Assembly (NCBI RefSeq): GCF_001665875.1
Contig: NZ_LZTA01000140.1
Location: 1 to 64,000 of the forward strand
From: Mycobacterium sp. 852002-40037_SCH5390672
GTDB lineage: Bacteria > Actinomycetota > Actinomycetes > Mycobacteriales > Mycobacteriaceae
Direction: 5' to 3'
DNA: 64,000 nt
The notes beneath the pieces are model-generated. The model saw nothing but the letters and a program-made list of their open reading frames with translations, ran no database searches and was not told the origin of the DNA. Both the position numbers and the translations under genes were made by a program. The stretch's first letter is position 1, and the number at the start of each line of letters is the position of its first letter. Positions 14,797 to 23,683 of the stretch are shown one piece after another.

Positions 14797-17100
14797 CTAT
14801 GCGTTGAGGACCCGCTCACCGATGACCCGCTCGGTCCGCAGACTCGCGACCTCGGCCAGGGACAGGCCCAGCTCGCGCAGGATCTCGTCGTTGTGCTGGC
14901 CGAGGGTCGGCGGGACGGTGCGGTGGTGGCGCTGCGGCCCGGGCGTGATGCGAAAAGGCCAGCCGGGATAACGATGCGGTCCGGTGATCCGGTGTTCGAG
15001 TTCCTCGTAGTATCCGCGCGCGTCGAGCTGGGCTCCGATGAATGCGGGGTCATACATCTGGTCCCCGGTGATCACCCGCTCCGCCGCGATCCCCTGCGCC
15101 TGAAGGGTTTCGACGACCGCCGCGGCGGTCTGTGTGCGGGTCCAGGCGGTGACGAGCTCGTCGAACACGTCATGGTCGATCGGCTGATCGGGCACGGACA
15201 GCGCCACCCAGTGCTCCTCCTCGGAAGTCGGGTAGACGCCTTGCAGGTACCCGCGCCGGCGGTTGCCCTCGCGCGGGCGCACCACACCGTTCATCGAGTA
15301 CTCGATTACCGGTTCGGCGGTCACCGCGGCGGCGACCTCGATCTGGGCTATCTCGATGAGTTGGCCGGCACCGGTGCGGTGCCGGTGCTCGAGCGCGGCC
15401 AGCAGCGCGATCCCGGCATGCACACCGACGATCGGATCGGCGGGGCCCTGCGGGTTGCACGGCGGGCCGTCGGCGTATCCGGTGGCCGCCGACATGCCCG
15501 ACGTCTGCTCGAAGTTCAGCGCCCAGCCGACATAGTCACGCCATGGCCCGTGCAGGCCGTATCCGGGCATCCGCACCACGATCACGTCGGGCTTCAGCGC
15601 TACCAAGGAGTCGTAATCCAGACCGAACTGCTCGACCACCCGCGGCGAGAAGTTCTCCACCACCACGTCGGCTTGCGCGGCCAGCCGCCGGGCGATGCCG
15701 AGGCCGGGCCGCGAAGTCAGGTCGAGAGTGAGGTCGCGCTTGTTGAGGTTGGTGCCCTGCCAGATGGGGCTGCGCTCATACCAGTCGTCGCCCTCATAGG
15801 CGAAGGCTCCCGAATAGCGGTGCCCGTCGGGCCGCTGGATCGACTCGACCTTGACGATGTCGGCGCCGAACGCCCCGAGGTAGCAGGTCAGATACGCCCC
15901 GGCCCAAAACGTGGTCAAGTCCAGCACCCGCAGACCGGTGAACGGCAGCGGCCCTGCCGAATGCGCAAGCGATTTGCCGTCACTGGCCCACCGCGCGGTT
16001 CGCGTTCCCCGGGCGGGAGACGGGGTATGTTGTGCCACAGGTGTTTTCGAGAACCGGAAGGCCGGTCCGGGACGCCGAAACGACCATCCGGGGCCGCCGG
16101 CCGAGTGAAAGAACCCTCGCGTGGCGTATTGCGGACAATCGAGCACCGTGGCGCCGTCGTTGACCGGCGCGGCCGGAATGCGCAGAGCCTGAGCGAGTTC
16201 CACGATTTCGGCGACGGTCTGGCCGGCCAGCACGGGCTCGGCCTTGGCGAAGAAGTCGTCGCGCTCCGGCCCGCCCATCATGATCGCGATCTGATGCTCG
16301 CCGAACTCGGGCAGGCCGAGCATCGCGCAGACGTCGAGCCAGTGCTGACCCGTGAGGCAGTTGATGCCCACCCAGCCGTCGGCGGCCGGGACGACACCCA
16401 GCATGGGAGCCGATCGCAGATTGGCCGGCAAGCCGAGCCGTCGCATCCGCTGGGCCATCAACATCGGATAGGGCAACGTCGACAGCAACGATTCCAGCTG
16501 CGAGACATCCACTTCCGTGACCCGGCCGGCAACCCGCGACCGCAGGGCGGTGAGCGCGCCCAGCGCACCGTAGGCACCCGCGACGTACTCGGCGATCCGG
16601 GCGCCGACTTGAACCGGCGGGCGCTGCGGATCCCGGGAGCTGATCCAGCCCGATGCCGCCTGCATCGTCAGCGGCGTGGTCTGTCGATGACGCCACGGAC
16701 CGCACCGACCGAACGCAGAGATGCGTAGCAGCACCAGGTTTGGGTTGATCCGCTGCAGGTCATCGAGCCCGAGACCCCATCCCTGCAGCGTTGCGGGTGC
16801 GAAATCCTCCACCAGCAGGTGTGCCTTCGTGATGAGCTCGCGCGCGATCGCCCGGTCGCGTGCGTCCGAGAGATCAAGTGTGGCACCGTCTTTGCTGGCG
16901 TTGAGGTACTCGAACAGACCGCAACGATCCGGGTCGACGACACCGGAGGGGAACGGCCCCCAGCGCCGCAGCGGATCTCCGGTCGGCGGCTCGATCTTGA
17001 TGACCTCGGCGCCCAGGTCGACCAGAAGCTTCGCCGCGTAGGGACCGGAGATCTCGCTTGCGATTTCGACGACGTGCAGCCCCGTAAGGGGTCCCGTCAC
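14797..17100 (-). CDS. Fused tandem class III (CaiB/BaiF) CoA-transferase
   Basis: The 767-residue protein has two complete CoA-transferase family III domains: residues 1 to about 370 (LTGLHVVEIASEISGPYAAKLLVDLGAEVIKIE) and about 390-767 (FTGLRVLDLTTFWAGAYLTCYLGAFGADIVKVE). Family members move CoA between acids and acyl-CoAs, so this one could load the island's acid product on CoA without an acyl-CoA ligase. At the position of the catalytic Asp of formyl-CoA transferase (MQDA), both halves have Glu (SQLES, AQIEV). GTG 17100 overlaps the ALDH stop as GTGA, so it is translated from the ALDH mRNA. It could also be a racemase-type member of the superfamily. Confidence 0.85.
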   Translation of the reverse strand: MTGPLTGLHVVEIASEISGPYAAKLLVDLGAEVIKIEPPTGDPLRRWGPFPSGVVDPDRCGLFEYLNASKDGATLDLSDARDRAIARELITKAHLLVEDFAPATLQGWGLGLDDLQRINPNLVLLRISAFGRCGPWRHRQTTPLTMQAASGWISSRDPQRPPVQVGARIAEYVAGAYGALGALTALRSRVAGRVTEVDVSQLESLLSTLPYPMLMAQRMRRLGLPANLRSAPMLGVVPAADGWVGINCLTGQHWLDVCAMLGLPEFGEHQIAIMMGGPERDDFFAKAEPVLAGQTVAEIVELAQALRIPAAPVNDGATVLDCPQYATRGFFHSAGGPGWSFRRPGPAFRFSKTPVAQHTPSPARGTRTARWASDGKSLAHSAGPLPFTGLRVLDLTTFWAGAYLTCYLGAFGADIVKVESIQRPDGHRYSGAFAYEGDDWYERSPIWQGTNLNKRDLTLDLTSRPGLGIARRLAAQADVVVENFSPRVVEQFGLDYDSLVALKPDVIVVRMPGYGLHGPWRDYVGWALNFEQTSGMSAATGYADGPPCNPQGPADPIVGVHAGIALLAALEHRHRTGAGQLIEIAQIEVAAAVTAEPVIEYSMNGVVRPREGNRRRGYLQGVYPTSEEEHWVALSVPDQPIDHDVFDELVTAWTRTQTAAAVVETLQAQGIAAERVITGDQMYDPAFIGAQLDARGYYEELEHRITGPHRYPGWPFRITPGPQRHHRTVPPTLGQHNDEILRELGLSLAEVASLRTERVIGERVLNA

Positions 17101-18557
17101 GCGGGAACCCCGATGGCCATCGGTTCCATGTACTGGTGCAACCCGCCGATTCCACCGCCCTCACGGCCCAGGCCGCTGAGCTTGAAGCCGCCGAACGGCG
17201 CGCCACCCGGGCTGATGCCGTTGACCGCGATCTGACCGGTACGGATCCGCCGGGCAACACCGACGGCGCGGTCCACATCCCCACCCCACACCGCACCGGA
17301 CAGCCCGTATTGCGAGTTGTTCGCGATGGTGACCGCGTCGTCGTCGTCGCGGTAGCGCAGTACCGTCAACACCGGTCCGAACACTTCCTCTTGCGCGATA
17401 GTCGAATTCGGCTCCACGCCGGACAGGATCGTCGGCTCGAAGTAGAACCCGACGTCCAAACCGGCCGGCCGGCCGCCACCGGTCACCAACTTCGCCCCGT
17501 CGCTGCGCGCGCCGGCGACGTGCGCCTGGACCCGGTCTCGTTGCGCCGCACTGATCAGCGGACCCATCTGCACCTCGGGATCGGTCGGGTCGCCGACCTT
17601 GACCTCGCGGGCCAAGGTGGCGAGCCGATCCACGACGTCGTCGTGCAGCGAATCGGGCAGCAGCAGCCGGCTGTGCAGGATGCAAGCCTGTCCGGCGTGC
17701 AGTGAACAGGATTCGAAGAGCATCTGCCGCAGCATGTCGTCGGTGACTTGCGCGTCGTCGAGGACGATGCTGGCCGACTTGCCGCCCAGCTCGAGCAGGA
17801 TCCGCTTCATCGTGTCCCCGGCGGCGGACATGACCTGGCGGCCGACCACCGAGCTGCCGGTGAAGCTCACCATGTCGATGCGCGGATCGGTGGTCAGCAA
17901 CTTGGCCGCCTCGACACCCGAGGGCGTGACGACGTTGACGACCCCGGGCGGGATTTCGGTGTGCTCGTCGATGAGCCGCGCCAACGCCAGCCCTGCCAAC
18001 GGTGTCAACGGAGAGGGCTTGAGCACGACGGTATTTCCCGCGGCCAGAGCATGATTCAGCTTCATGACGTTGAGGCAGTGCGGGAAGTTCCACGGCGTCA
18101 GCACCGATACGACCCCCAGCGGCGCATGCCGCAGCAACGTGGTTCCCGCGCTGATGCCCGTGACCTCCTGGTCGACCAGCTGGGTGGCGAGCTGGGCGGC
18201 ATGCATGGACATGAACCCGGCGCCGTCGATCTGCATGATGCGCTCGTTGGCGATGCACCCCCACTCCGCCTGGGACAGCGCGAAGAAGTCGTCGGCGTGC
18301 TTGGTCAGCGCCTCGCCCAGCTGGTTCAAGCACCCGGCGCGCTGCTCGGCGGTCATCGTGCCCCACGGTCCGGTGTCGAAGGCGCGCCGCGCGGCCGCGA
18401 TCGCCTCGGCAACCTGGGCCACGCTGGCGTCGGGCGCGGTGGCGATGACGGCCTCGGTGGAGGGGGACACGTCGTCGTAGCGGCCATCCTGCGGCTCGAC
18501 CCAGTTTCCGTCGATGTAGAGCTGATACGCCTGGACAAGGGCGGGTGAATCGGCCAT
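17097..18557 (-). CDS. NAD(P)-dependent aldehyde dehydrogenase
   Basis: The 486-residue ALDH superfamily member has TPWNFPHCLNVMKLNHALAAG (NAD site), LELGGKSA with the general-base Glu, the catalytic Cys near residue 291 in HAGQACILHS, and EEVFGPVLTVL. It would turn an aldehyde into an acid; with the P450 and alcohol dehydrogenase of the divergent operon it completes oxidation of a terminal methyl or alcohol. I chose ATG 18557 over ATG 18563 because GAAGG is 6 nt upstream of the former and touches the latter. It is the first gene of the minus-strand pair with the CoA-transferase. Confidence 0.9.
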   Translation of the reverse strand: MADSPALVQAYQLYIDGNWVEPQDGRYDDVSPSTEAVIATAPDASVAQVAEAIAAARRAFDTGPWGTMTAEQRAGCLNQLGEALTKHADDFFALSQAEWGCIANERIMQIDGAGFMSMHAAQLATQLVDQEVTGISAGTTLLRHAPLGVVSVLTPWNFPHCLNVMKLNHALAAGNTVVLKPSPLTPLAGLALARLIDEHTEIPPGVVNVVTPSGVEAAKLLTTDPRIDMVSFTGSSVVGRQVMSAAGDTMKRILLELGGKSASIVLDDAQVTDDMLRQMLFESCSLHAGQACILHSRLLLPDSLHDDVVDRLATLAREVKVGDPTDPEVQMGPLISAAQRDRVQAHVAGARSDGAKLVTGGGRPAGLDVGFYFEPTILSGVEPNSTIAQEEVFGPVLTVLRYRDDDDAVTIANNSQYGLSGAVWGGDVDRAVGVARRIRTGQIAVNGISPGGAPFGGFKLSGLGREGGGIGGLHQYMEPMAIGVPA

Positions 18558-18626
18558 GTGCATCCTTCGGTCATCTGATCACTTGGTGTACACCTCTGTG
18601 CGTCCCTCGTCAATCACTAATTGAGT

Positions 18627-18642
18627 GAATACCATGGTGTTC
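18627..18642. promoter_or_regulatory. Candidate operator, GAATACCATGGTGTTC
   Basis: Seven of the eight base pairs of this 16-bp sequence are complementary around its centre. It lies 18 bp upstream of the -35 of the P450 promoter and so could control both directions. The binding protein is not known; the island's TetR (25927-26547) is the obvious candidate. Confidence 0.45.
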
Positions 18643-18660
18643 CAATATTTTGGTGTCATA

Positions 18661-18690
18661 TTGACAGCACACGACGGCACGGAGTAGACA
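18661..18690 (+). promoter_or_regulatory. SigA-like promoter of the P450 operon
   Basis: TTGACA (18661-18666), an 18-bp spacer and TAGACA (18685-18690) are followed by a leader of about 55 nt before GTG 18752. Confidence 0.55.
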
Positions 18691-18751
18691 CAGTCCGCAA
18701 GACAGATTGCACGAATCTGTCGGATCGGGCGTCCTGCGAGAGGGGCTAGCC

Positions 18752-19948
18752 GTGCAGATCCATCCGCCGCTGCGCTCGCCGAGCTTCCCGCTGCACTCCC
18801 CCGACTTCTACGCGGGCGACCCCTATCCCGCCTACCGGGAGCTGCGCGCGACGGCGCCGGTGTGCTGGAACGACGTCACCAATTTCTGGGCGTTGTTGAA
18901 GTACGAGGACATCCGCTTCGTCTCGGGCAACCCGGCACTGTTCTCGTCGACGAAGGGCATCACGATTCCTGATCCGGCGATGCCGAGCCCCGTGCAGGAG
19001 GGCAACCTGATCTTCAGCGACCCGCCCCGGCACCGGCAGTTGCGCCAGCTGATCAACGCGGGCTTCACCAAGCGGCGGGTGGCCGTGCTCGAGCCGAAAA
19101 TCCGCGAGATTGTGGGCGGAATTCTCGACGGCATCGAACCCGGCTCGGTGCACGAGTTCGCCGAGGAGATCGCCGCGCCGCTGCCCACCCGGATGATCGC
19201 CGAACTGATCGGCGCCCCGCCCGACGACTGGGAACAGTTCCGTGCCTGGTCGGATGCGGCCACCGGGAACGCCGACCCCGAAATCGAACTCGACTCGGTG
19301 GTGGCGATGGGCCAGCTGTTCGAGTACTTCCAGAAGCTGATCGCCGCACGCCGCGTGCAACCGCGCGACGACTTGTTGTCGGTCCTGGCCGAGGCCGAGA
19401 TCGACGAACACCGACTCACCGATGACGACCTGCTCAACTTCGCCTTCCTGCTGCTGGTGGCCGGCAACGAAACCACCCGCAACCTCATCGCGCTGGGAAC
19501 GTGCGCGTTGATCGCGCATCCCGACCAGTGCCGCCTGCTCGTCGAGGATCCCGCCCGCATCCCGCTCGCCGTCGAGGAGATGTTGCGGTGGAACAGTCCC
19601 GTGGTGCACATGGCCCGCACCGCGACCGCCGACGTCGAGATCCGCGGTCAGCGGATCCGGGCCGGCGAGGTGGTGGTGATGCTCTACGGGTCGGCCAACC
19701 GGGACGAGGACGTGTTCGGTCCCGACTCCGAGGAGTTCAACGTGACGCGGCACCCGAATCCGCACATCGCCTTCGGCTGCGGCGAACATTCCTGCGTAGG
19801 TGCGCAATTGGCGCGCCTGGAGGCGACGGTGCTCTTCGATGAGCTGTTGCGCCGCTTCCCCAGCATGGAGCTGGTGGGCGACGTCGACAGGATGCGGGCC
19901 ACCATGGTGCCCGGGGTGAAGCGCATGCCGGTGCGGATGGGGGTCTGA
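18752..19948 (+). CDS. Cytochrome P450
   Basis: The 398-residue bacterial class I P450 shows the I-helix motif LVAGNETTRN, the K-helix EEMLRWN (ExxR), and the haem loop FGCGEHSCVG with the Cys ligand at residue 348. I chose GTG 18752 because GAGAGGGG lies seven bases upstream; a TTG at 18707 is in frame but lacks a site. It starts an operon that mirrors the cholesterol side-chain operon, where Cyp125 has the matching first position and oxidises a terminal methyl group. A similar role on another branched substrate is inference. No ferredoxin or reductase is encoded next to it. Confidence 0.9.
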   Translation: MQIHPPLRSPSFPLHSPDFYAGDPYPAYRELRATAPVCWNDVTNFWALLKYEDIRFVSGNPALFSSTKGITIPDPAMPSPVQEGNLIFSDPPRHRQLRQLINAGFTKRRVAVLEPKIREIVGGILDGIEPGSVHEFAEEIAAPLPTRMIAELIGAPPDDWEQFRAWSDAATGNADPEIELDSVVAMGQLFEYFQKLIAARRVQPRDDLLSVLAEAEIDEHRLTDDDLLNFAFLLLVAGNETTRNLIALGTCALIAHPDQCRLLVEDPARIPLAVEEMLRWNSPVVHMARTATADVEIRGQRIRAGEVVVMLYGSANRDEDVFGPDSEEFNVTRHPNPHIAFGCGEHSCVGAQLARLEATVLFDELLRRFPSMELVGDVDRMRATMVPGVKRMPVRMGV

Positions 19949-19952
19949 GTCG

Positions 19953-21137
19953 ATGGACCTCGAATACACGCCATCCCAAGAGCGGCTGCGCGCCGAGATG
20001 CGCGCGACATTGGAAACCGTGATGACGCCGGAACGCGTCGCCGCGGTAAGCGAGCGGATGGAGGGTGGGCCCGCGGTGCGCGAATGCGTCCGCGCCCTGG
20101 CCGCGGCCAATCTACTGGGCGTCGGCTGGCCTAAACAATATGGTGGGCAGGGGTTTTCGGCCATCGAGCAGTTCATTTTCTCCGAAGAGGCGCGCCGGGT
20201 CGGCGCGCCCATTCCGCTGGTGACGCTCAACACTGTCGGGCCGACGCTGATGCACTACGGCACCGACGAGCAGAAGCAGCAGTTTCTGCCGGCGATCTTG
20301 GATGGCACCGTGGAGTTCGCCATCGGCTACTCCGAGCCCGGCGCGGGCAGCGATCTGGCCTCGGTACGCACCACCGCGGTGCGCGACGGCGACGAATATG
20401 TGATCAACGGCCAAAAGATGTTCACCAGCGGTGCGGCCTACGCCGATTACATCTGGCTGGCCGTTCGCACCGACCCGGAAGCCAAGAAGCACAAGGGCAT
20501 TTCCATCCTCATCGTGCCGACCTCGTCGCCCGGATTCTCCTGGCAGCCGCTGCACACCATGCCCGGCATCTCGACGTTCTACACGTTCTACGACGACGTC
20601 CGGGTGCCGGTCAGCGCGCTGGTGGGCGCGGAGAACCAGGGTTGGCAGCTGATCACCACGCAGTTGAACTTCGAACGCGCGGCCCTGGGCAACCTCGGCG
20701 CGCTCGAGCCGCTGTTCGAAAAGACCCTGGACTGGGCCGTCAGCACCGAACTCGACGGTGGCCGCGTCATCGATCAGCCCTGGGTGCAGCAGGCCCTGGC
20801 GCGGGTCGAAGCCCAAGTCGCCGCATACAAACTCGTCAATTCGCGGGTGAACGCGGCGATGACGAAGGGTGTGCTCAGCATGGGTGAAGCGTCAGCGGCC
20901 AAGGTGTTCGGCACCGAGCTCACGCAGCAGGTCGCCCGGGAACTGCTCGAGGTACTGGACGGCAACGGGGTGCGGCGCGGTACCGACGCGCCGCTTCGCG
21001 GCGCGCTGGAATCCGCCTACCGGCAGGCGGTCATCAATACCTTCGGGGGCGGAGCCAACGAGATTCAGCGTGACATCATCGCCATGGCCGGGTTGGGTAT
21101 GCCCCGCGCCCCCCGCGACCTTCGGGCCGCGAAATAG
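19953..21137 (+). CDS. Acyl-CoA dehydrogenase, FadE29 (ChsE2)-like catalytic subunit
   Basis: The 394-residue acyl-CoA dehydrogenase has the FAD/substrate strand IGYSEPGAGSDLASVRT, Glu at residue 241 in LNFERAALG at the position of the isovaleryl-CoA-dehydrogenase-type catalytic base, and FGGGANEIQRDIIA at the C terminus. The FadE at 22107 lacks that Glu, so the two resemble the FadE29/FadE28 heterotetramer of the igr operon, in which one subunit supplies the catalytic base. It starts 4 bp after the P450 stop. The predicted reaction is 2,3-dehydrogenation of a short branched acyl-CoA next to a bulky group. Confidence 0.87.
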   Translation: MDLEYTPSQERLRAEMRATLETVMTPERVAAVSERMEGGPAVRECVRALAAANLLGVGWPKQYGGQGFSAIEQFIFSEEARRVGAPIPLVTLNTVGPTLMHYGTDEQKQQFLPAILDGTVEFAIGYSEPGAGSDLASVRTTAVRDGDEYVINGQKMFTSGAAYADYIWLAVRTDPEAKKHKGISILIVPTSSPGFSWQPLHTMPGISTFYTFYDDVRVPVSALVGAENQGWQLITTQLNFERAALGNLGALEPLFEKTLDWAVSTELDGGRVIDQPWVQQALARVEAQVAAYKLVNSRVNAAMTKGVLSMGEASAAKVFGTELTQQVARELLEVLDGNGVRRGTDAPLRGALESAYRQAVINTFGGGANEIQRDIIAMAGLGMPRAPRDLRAAK

Positions 21138-21155
21138 TCAGGAGGACAGAACTCA

Positions 21156-21701
21156 GTGACCGATTCAGAAACCGTCAGCGCCAAGGTGCGGGCCCTCGTG
21201 GGCCAGCCGACCGGCGGCACCGGAAAGCCCTCACTGGCACCTGACCCGGTGAACCAGCCGATGATCCGGCACTGGGCGTACGCGATGGCCGACATGAACC
21301 CCGTCTACATCGACCCGGAGTTCGCCGCGTCGTCACGGTTCGGCGGCATCGTGTCACCGCCGGTGATGCTGCAGACCTGGACGATGCCGTCGCCGAAGCT
21401 GGAGGGAATCGGCGAGCGGGGTGGGGCGCCCGTCGAGATCACCGGCAACCCAACGGCATTCCTCGATGAGGCCGGCTACACCAGCACGGTGGCGACGAAT
21501 TCGGAGTTCGAGATCGAGCGGTACCCGAGGCTGGGCGACGTGATCAGCGCGACGACGGTCTACGAGTCGGTCTCCGACGAGAAGAAGACGGCGCTGGGCA
21601 CGGGATTCTTTCTGACCTGGCTCACGACCTACACCGATCAGAACGGCGAGGTGTTGGGGCGGCAGCGATTCCGGGTGCTGCGATTCAGGCCGGCGAGCTG
21701 A
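21156..21701 (+). CDS. MaoC-like protein, equivalent to the N-terminal half of ChsH2
   Basis: The 181-residue hotdog-fold protein has HWAYAMADMNPVYIDPEFA and RFGGIVSPPVML, the sequence type of the MaoC half of Rv3542c (ChsH2). In M. tuberculosis that half and a DUF35 half are one protein of about 311 residues. Here they are two genes, 181 and 132 residues, joined by a 1-bp TGATG overlap. GTG 21156 has AGGAGG ten bases upstream. It probably forms the enoyl-CoA hydratase with the MaoC protein at 23216. Confidence 0.82.
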   Translation: MTDSETVSAKVRALVGQPTGGTGKPSLAPDPVNQPMIRHWAYAMADMNPVYIDPEFAASSRFGGIVSPPVMLQTWTMPSPKLEGIGERGGAPVEITGNPTAFLDEAGYTSTVATNSEFEIERYPRLGDVISATTVYESVSDEKKTALGTGFFLTWLTTYTDQNGEVLGRQRFRVLRFRPAS

Positions 21702-22099
21702 TGGCGGCCCGGCTGGCTCCGGCGATCACCGGCGACACCGAATTCTTCTGGAACGGATTGCGGGAGAATAAGCTTCTGATCCAGCGGTGCAGTGGCTGTG
21801 GGCAGCTGCGCCACCCGCCCCGCCCGATGTGCCCGCACTGCCGCTCCCTGGAGTGGGAGGCGATCGAGGCGTCGGGCCGTGGCACCGTTTACAGCTACGT
21901 GATGCCGCACGAGCCGAAGTTTCCGTTCTTCGAGTACCCCTACGTCGTCGTCCTGGTGGAACTCGAGGAGGGGGTGCGGCTGGTGTCCAACCTGACCGGC
22001 ATCGACCCGGCCGAGGTGACACCCGGGATGCCGGTCGAGGTCTACTACCAAGCTTTCGATAACGACCTGGTGTTGCACCAGTTCCGGCCGAGCGCATAG
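21701..22099 (+). CDS. DUF35 zinc-ribbon/OB protein, equivalent to the C-terminal half of ChsH2
   Basis: The 132-residue protein has a rubredoxin-like zinc ribbon CSGCGQLRHPPRPMCPHC (four Cys) followed by an OB-type beta domain (GRGTVYSYVMPHEPKFPFF). DUF35 proteins bind thiolase-fold lipid-transfer proteins; in the cholesterol pathway this domain of ChsH2 is required by the Ltp2 aldolase. Its separation from the MaoC part and its presence upstream of the Ltp2-like gene fit such a complex. The ATG shares its A with the MaoC stop, so the two are translationally coupled. Confidence 0.85.
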   Translation: MAARLAPAITGDTEFFWNGLRENKLLIQRCSGCGQLRHPPRPMCPHCRSLEWEAIEASGRGTVYSYVMPHEPKFPFFEYPYVVVLVELEEGVRLVSNLTGIDPAEVTPGMPVEVYYQAFDNDLVLHQFRPSA

Positions 22100-22106
22100 G
22101 CCTCTC

Positions 22107-23219
22107 ATGGACTTCACCTTCACCGAAGAGCAGGAGACAATCGCCAAGCTGGCGCGCGATCTGTTCGAGCGCCGCGCCACGCCGGAGCGGCTGACCGAGC
22201 TGGAAGCCGGCGATGCGCGGTACGACGACTCGCTGTGGAAGGAGCTCGCGACGGCCGACCTGCTGGGCACCGCTCTGCCGGAATCGGTGGGCGGCAACGG
22301 CGGTGGCTTCGTGGAACTCGGCGTGCTGCTGGCCGAGGTCGGCTACAGCGTCGCCCCGGTGCCCGCCTACGCCACCCTGGTGCTGGGCGCCGACCCGATC
22401 GTCCGGCACGGCAACAACGAACAGCAACAACGGTTCCTGCCGGGCGTGGTCAGCGGATCCCGCATCCTGACAACGGGATTGACCGAGCCCGGCCGCTCGG
22501 ATCCGACCAACCCGGTTACCACCGCACGCCGCGACGGCCCGAACTGGCGCCTCGATGGCGCCAAGGAGTTGGTGCCGGCGGCGCAACTCGCCGACACGGT
22601 GCTGATTCCCGCCTCTACGGATGACGGCGACGTGGACCTGTTCCTGCTGGCCAGCCACGCCACGGGCGTCGAGATCCGCCCGGTGTCCACCACCAACCGC
22701 GAACCACACGCGGACGTATTCCTGGACGGCGCAATCGCTTCCGCGCAGGACAGGATCGCCGGCGACGGGCTGGTCGAGTCGCTCTACATCCGCGCCCTGG
22801 TGGCGCTGTGCGCGATCCAGCTCGGTGTCACCGAACGGGCGCTGCGCATCGCCGCCGAATACACCACGGGGCGCGAGCAATTCGGGCGCCCGATCGGCAG
22901 CTTCCAGGCGGTGCAACAGCGCATGGCCGACGCCTTCATCGACGTCGAGGCGATCCGGTGGACCACCTGGCAGGCCGCCTGGCTGATCGCGCACGGGCGT
23001 CCCGCCGACCGGGCGGCGCGCATCGCGAAGTTCTGGGCCGCCGAGGCCGGCGGCCGTGTTGCCGCCACCGCCCAGCACGTCCACGGCGGCATCGGCATCG
23101 ACGTCACCTATCCCCTGCACCGCTATTTCCTGTGGGCCAAGCACAACGAGCTGGCCCTCGGTCCGGCTTCGGCACAGCTGGCCCACCTCGGCGCAACCTA
23201 TTCGGAAGGACCCGCATGA
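22107..23219 (+). CDS. Acyl-CoA dehydrogenase-like subunit, FadE28 (ChsE1)-like
   Basis: The 370-residue protein has the acyl-CoA dehydrogenase fold but no Glu at either usual catalytic position (YIRALVALCAIQLG replaces the IVD-type site). Its C-terminal HVHGGIGIDVTYPLHRYFLWAKHNE closely resembles FadE28. In the igr system FadE28 is the partner subunit of FadE29. It starts 7 bp after the DUF35 stop and its TGA overlaps the next ATG. Confidence 0.85.
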   Translation: MDFTFTEEQETIAKLARDLFERRATPERLTELEAGDARYDDSLWKELATADLLGTALPESVGGNGGGFVELGVLLAEVGYSVAPVPAYATLVLGADPIVRHGNNEQQQRFLPGVVSGSRILTTGLTEPGRSDPTNPVTTARRDGPNWRLDGAKELVPAAQLADTVLIPASTDDGDVDLFLLASHATGVEIRPVSTTNREPHADVFLDGAIASAQDRIAGDGLVESLYIRALVALCAIQLGVTERALRIAAEYTTGREQFGRPIGSFQAVQQRMADAFIDVEAIRWTTWQAAWLIAHGRPADRAARIAKFWAAEAGGRVAATAQHVHGGIGIDVTYPLHRYFLWAKHNELALGPASAQLAHLGATYSEGPA

Positions 23220-23683
23220 CGACTACCGCGAGTCGCACCACGACCCTGCAATGGCGGGATATTTCGGTCGGCGACGAGGTCACGCCGCTCGAAATACCGA
23301 TCACCACAACGATGATCGTCGCCGGCGCCATCGCCACCCGCGACTTCATGCCGGTGCACCACGACCGCGACTACGCCAAGCAGCAGGGCTCGCCCAACCT
23401 GTTCATGAACATCCTGACCACCAACGGCTACTGCGTGCGCTACCTCACCGACTGGGCCGGACCCGAAGCGATGGTGAAGAACCTGTCCATCCGTCTTGGG
23501 GTGCCATGCTTTCCGGACGACCCGTTGCGGTTCACCGGCAGCGTCACCGGCAAGACCGAAGGTTCGGGAGGCGAGAACTTTGTCGAGGTGACCTTCGCGG
23601 GGGCCAACAGCCTGGGCGACCATGTCTCGGGCACCGCCGTGCTCAGCCTGCTCGACGGGTCCTGCGAGACGAGGCAAGCATGA
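23216..23683 (+). CDS. MaoC-like enoyl-CoA hydratase subunit, ChsH1-like
   Basis: The 155-residue hotdog protein (MTTTASRTTTLQWRDISV) has the segment TRDFMPVHHDRDYAKQQGSPN, where a hydratase His/Asp pair is expected, and IRLGVPCFPDDPLRFTGSV. It fits ChsH1 (Rv3541c), which pairs with the MaoC half of ChsH2. Both ends overlap neighbours as ATGA, so it is tightly coupled to the FadE28-like and Ltp2-like genes. It lies in one frame of a longer open stretch, and ATG 23216 is the start that the overlap indicates. Confidence 0.85.
   Translation: MTTTASRTTTLQWRDISVGDEVTPLEIPITTTMIVAGAIATRDFMPVHHDRDYAKQQGSPNLFMNILTTNGYCVRYLTDWAGPEAMVKNLSIRLGVPCFPDDPLRFTGSVTGKTEGSGGENFVEVTFAGANSLGDHVSGTAVLSLLDGSCETRQA

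Larger units (their letters stand above)
18558..18751. promoter_or_regulatory. Divergent promoter region of the catabolic island
   Basis: The 194-bp region between the ALDH and P450 starts has a visibly lower GC stretch (18601-18665) and several symmetric sequences: GGTGTACACC (18585-18594), TCACT-N5-AGTGA (18614-18628), a 16-bp near-palindrome (18627-18642) and CCAA-N4-TTGG (18642-18653). Such symmetry is expected of TetR-type operators, and a TetR gene closes the P450 operon. Confidence 0.6.

Noticed and set aside
13885..16728. Plus-strand open frame of 947 codons
   Set aside because: It is antisense to the alpha/beta hydrolase and CoA-transferase genes, whose motifs are clear. The antisense product is Arg/Gly/His-rich low-complexity translation typical of GC-rich DNA.
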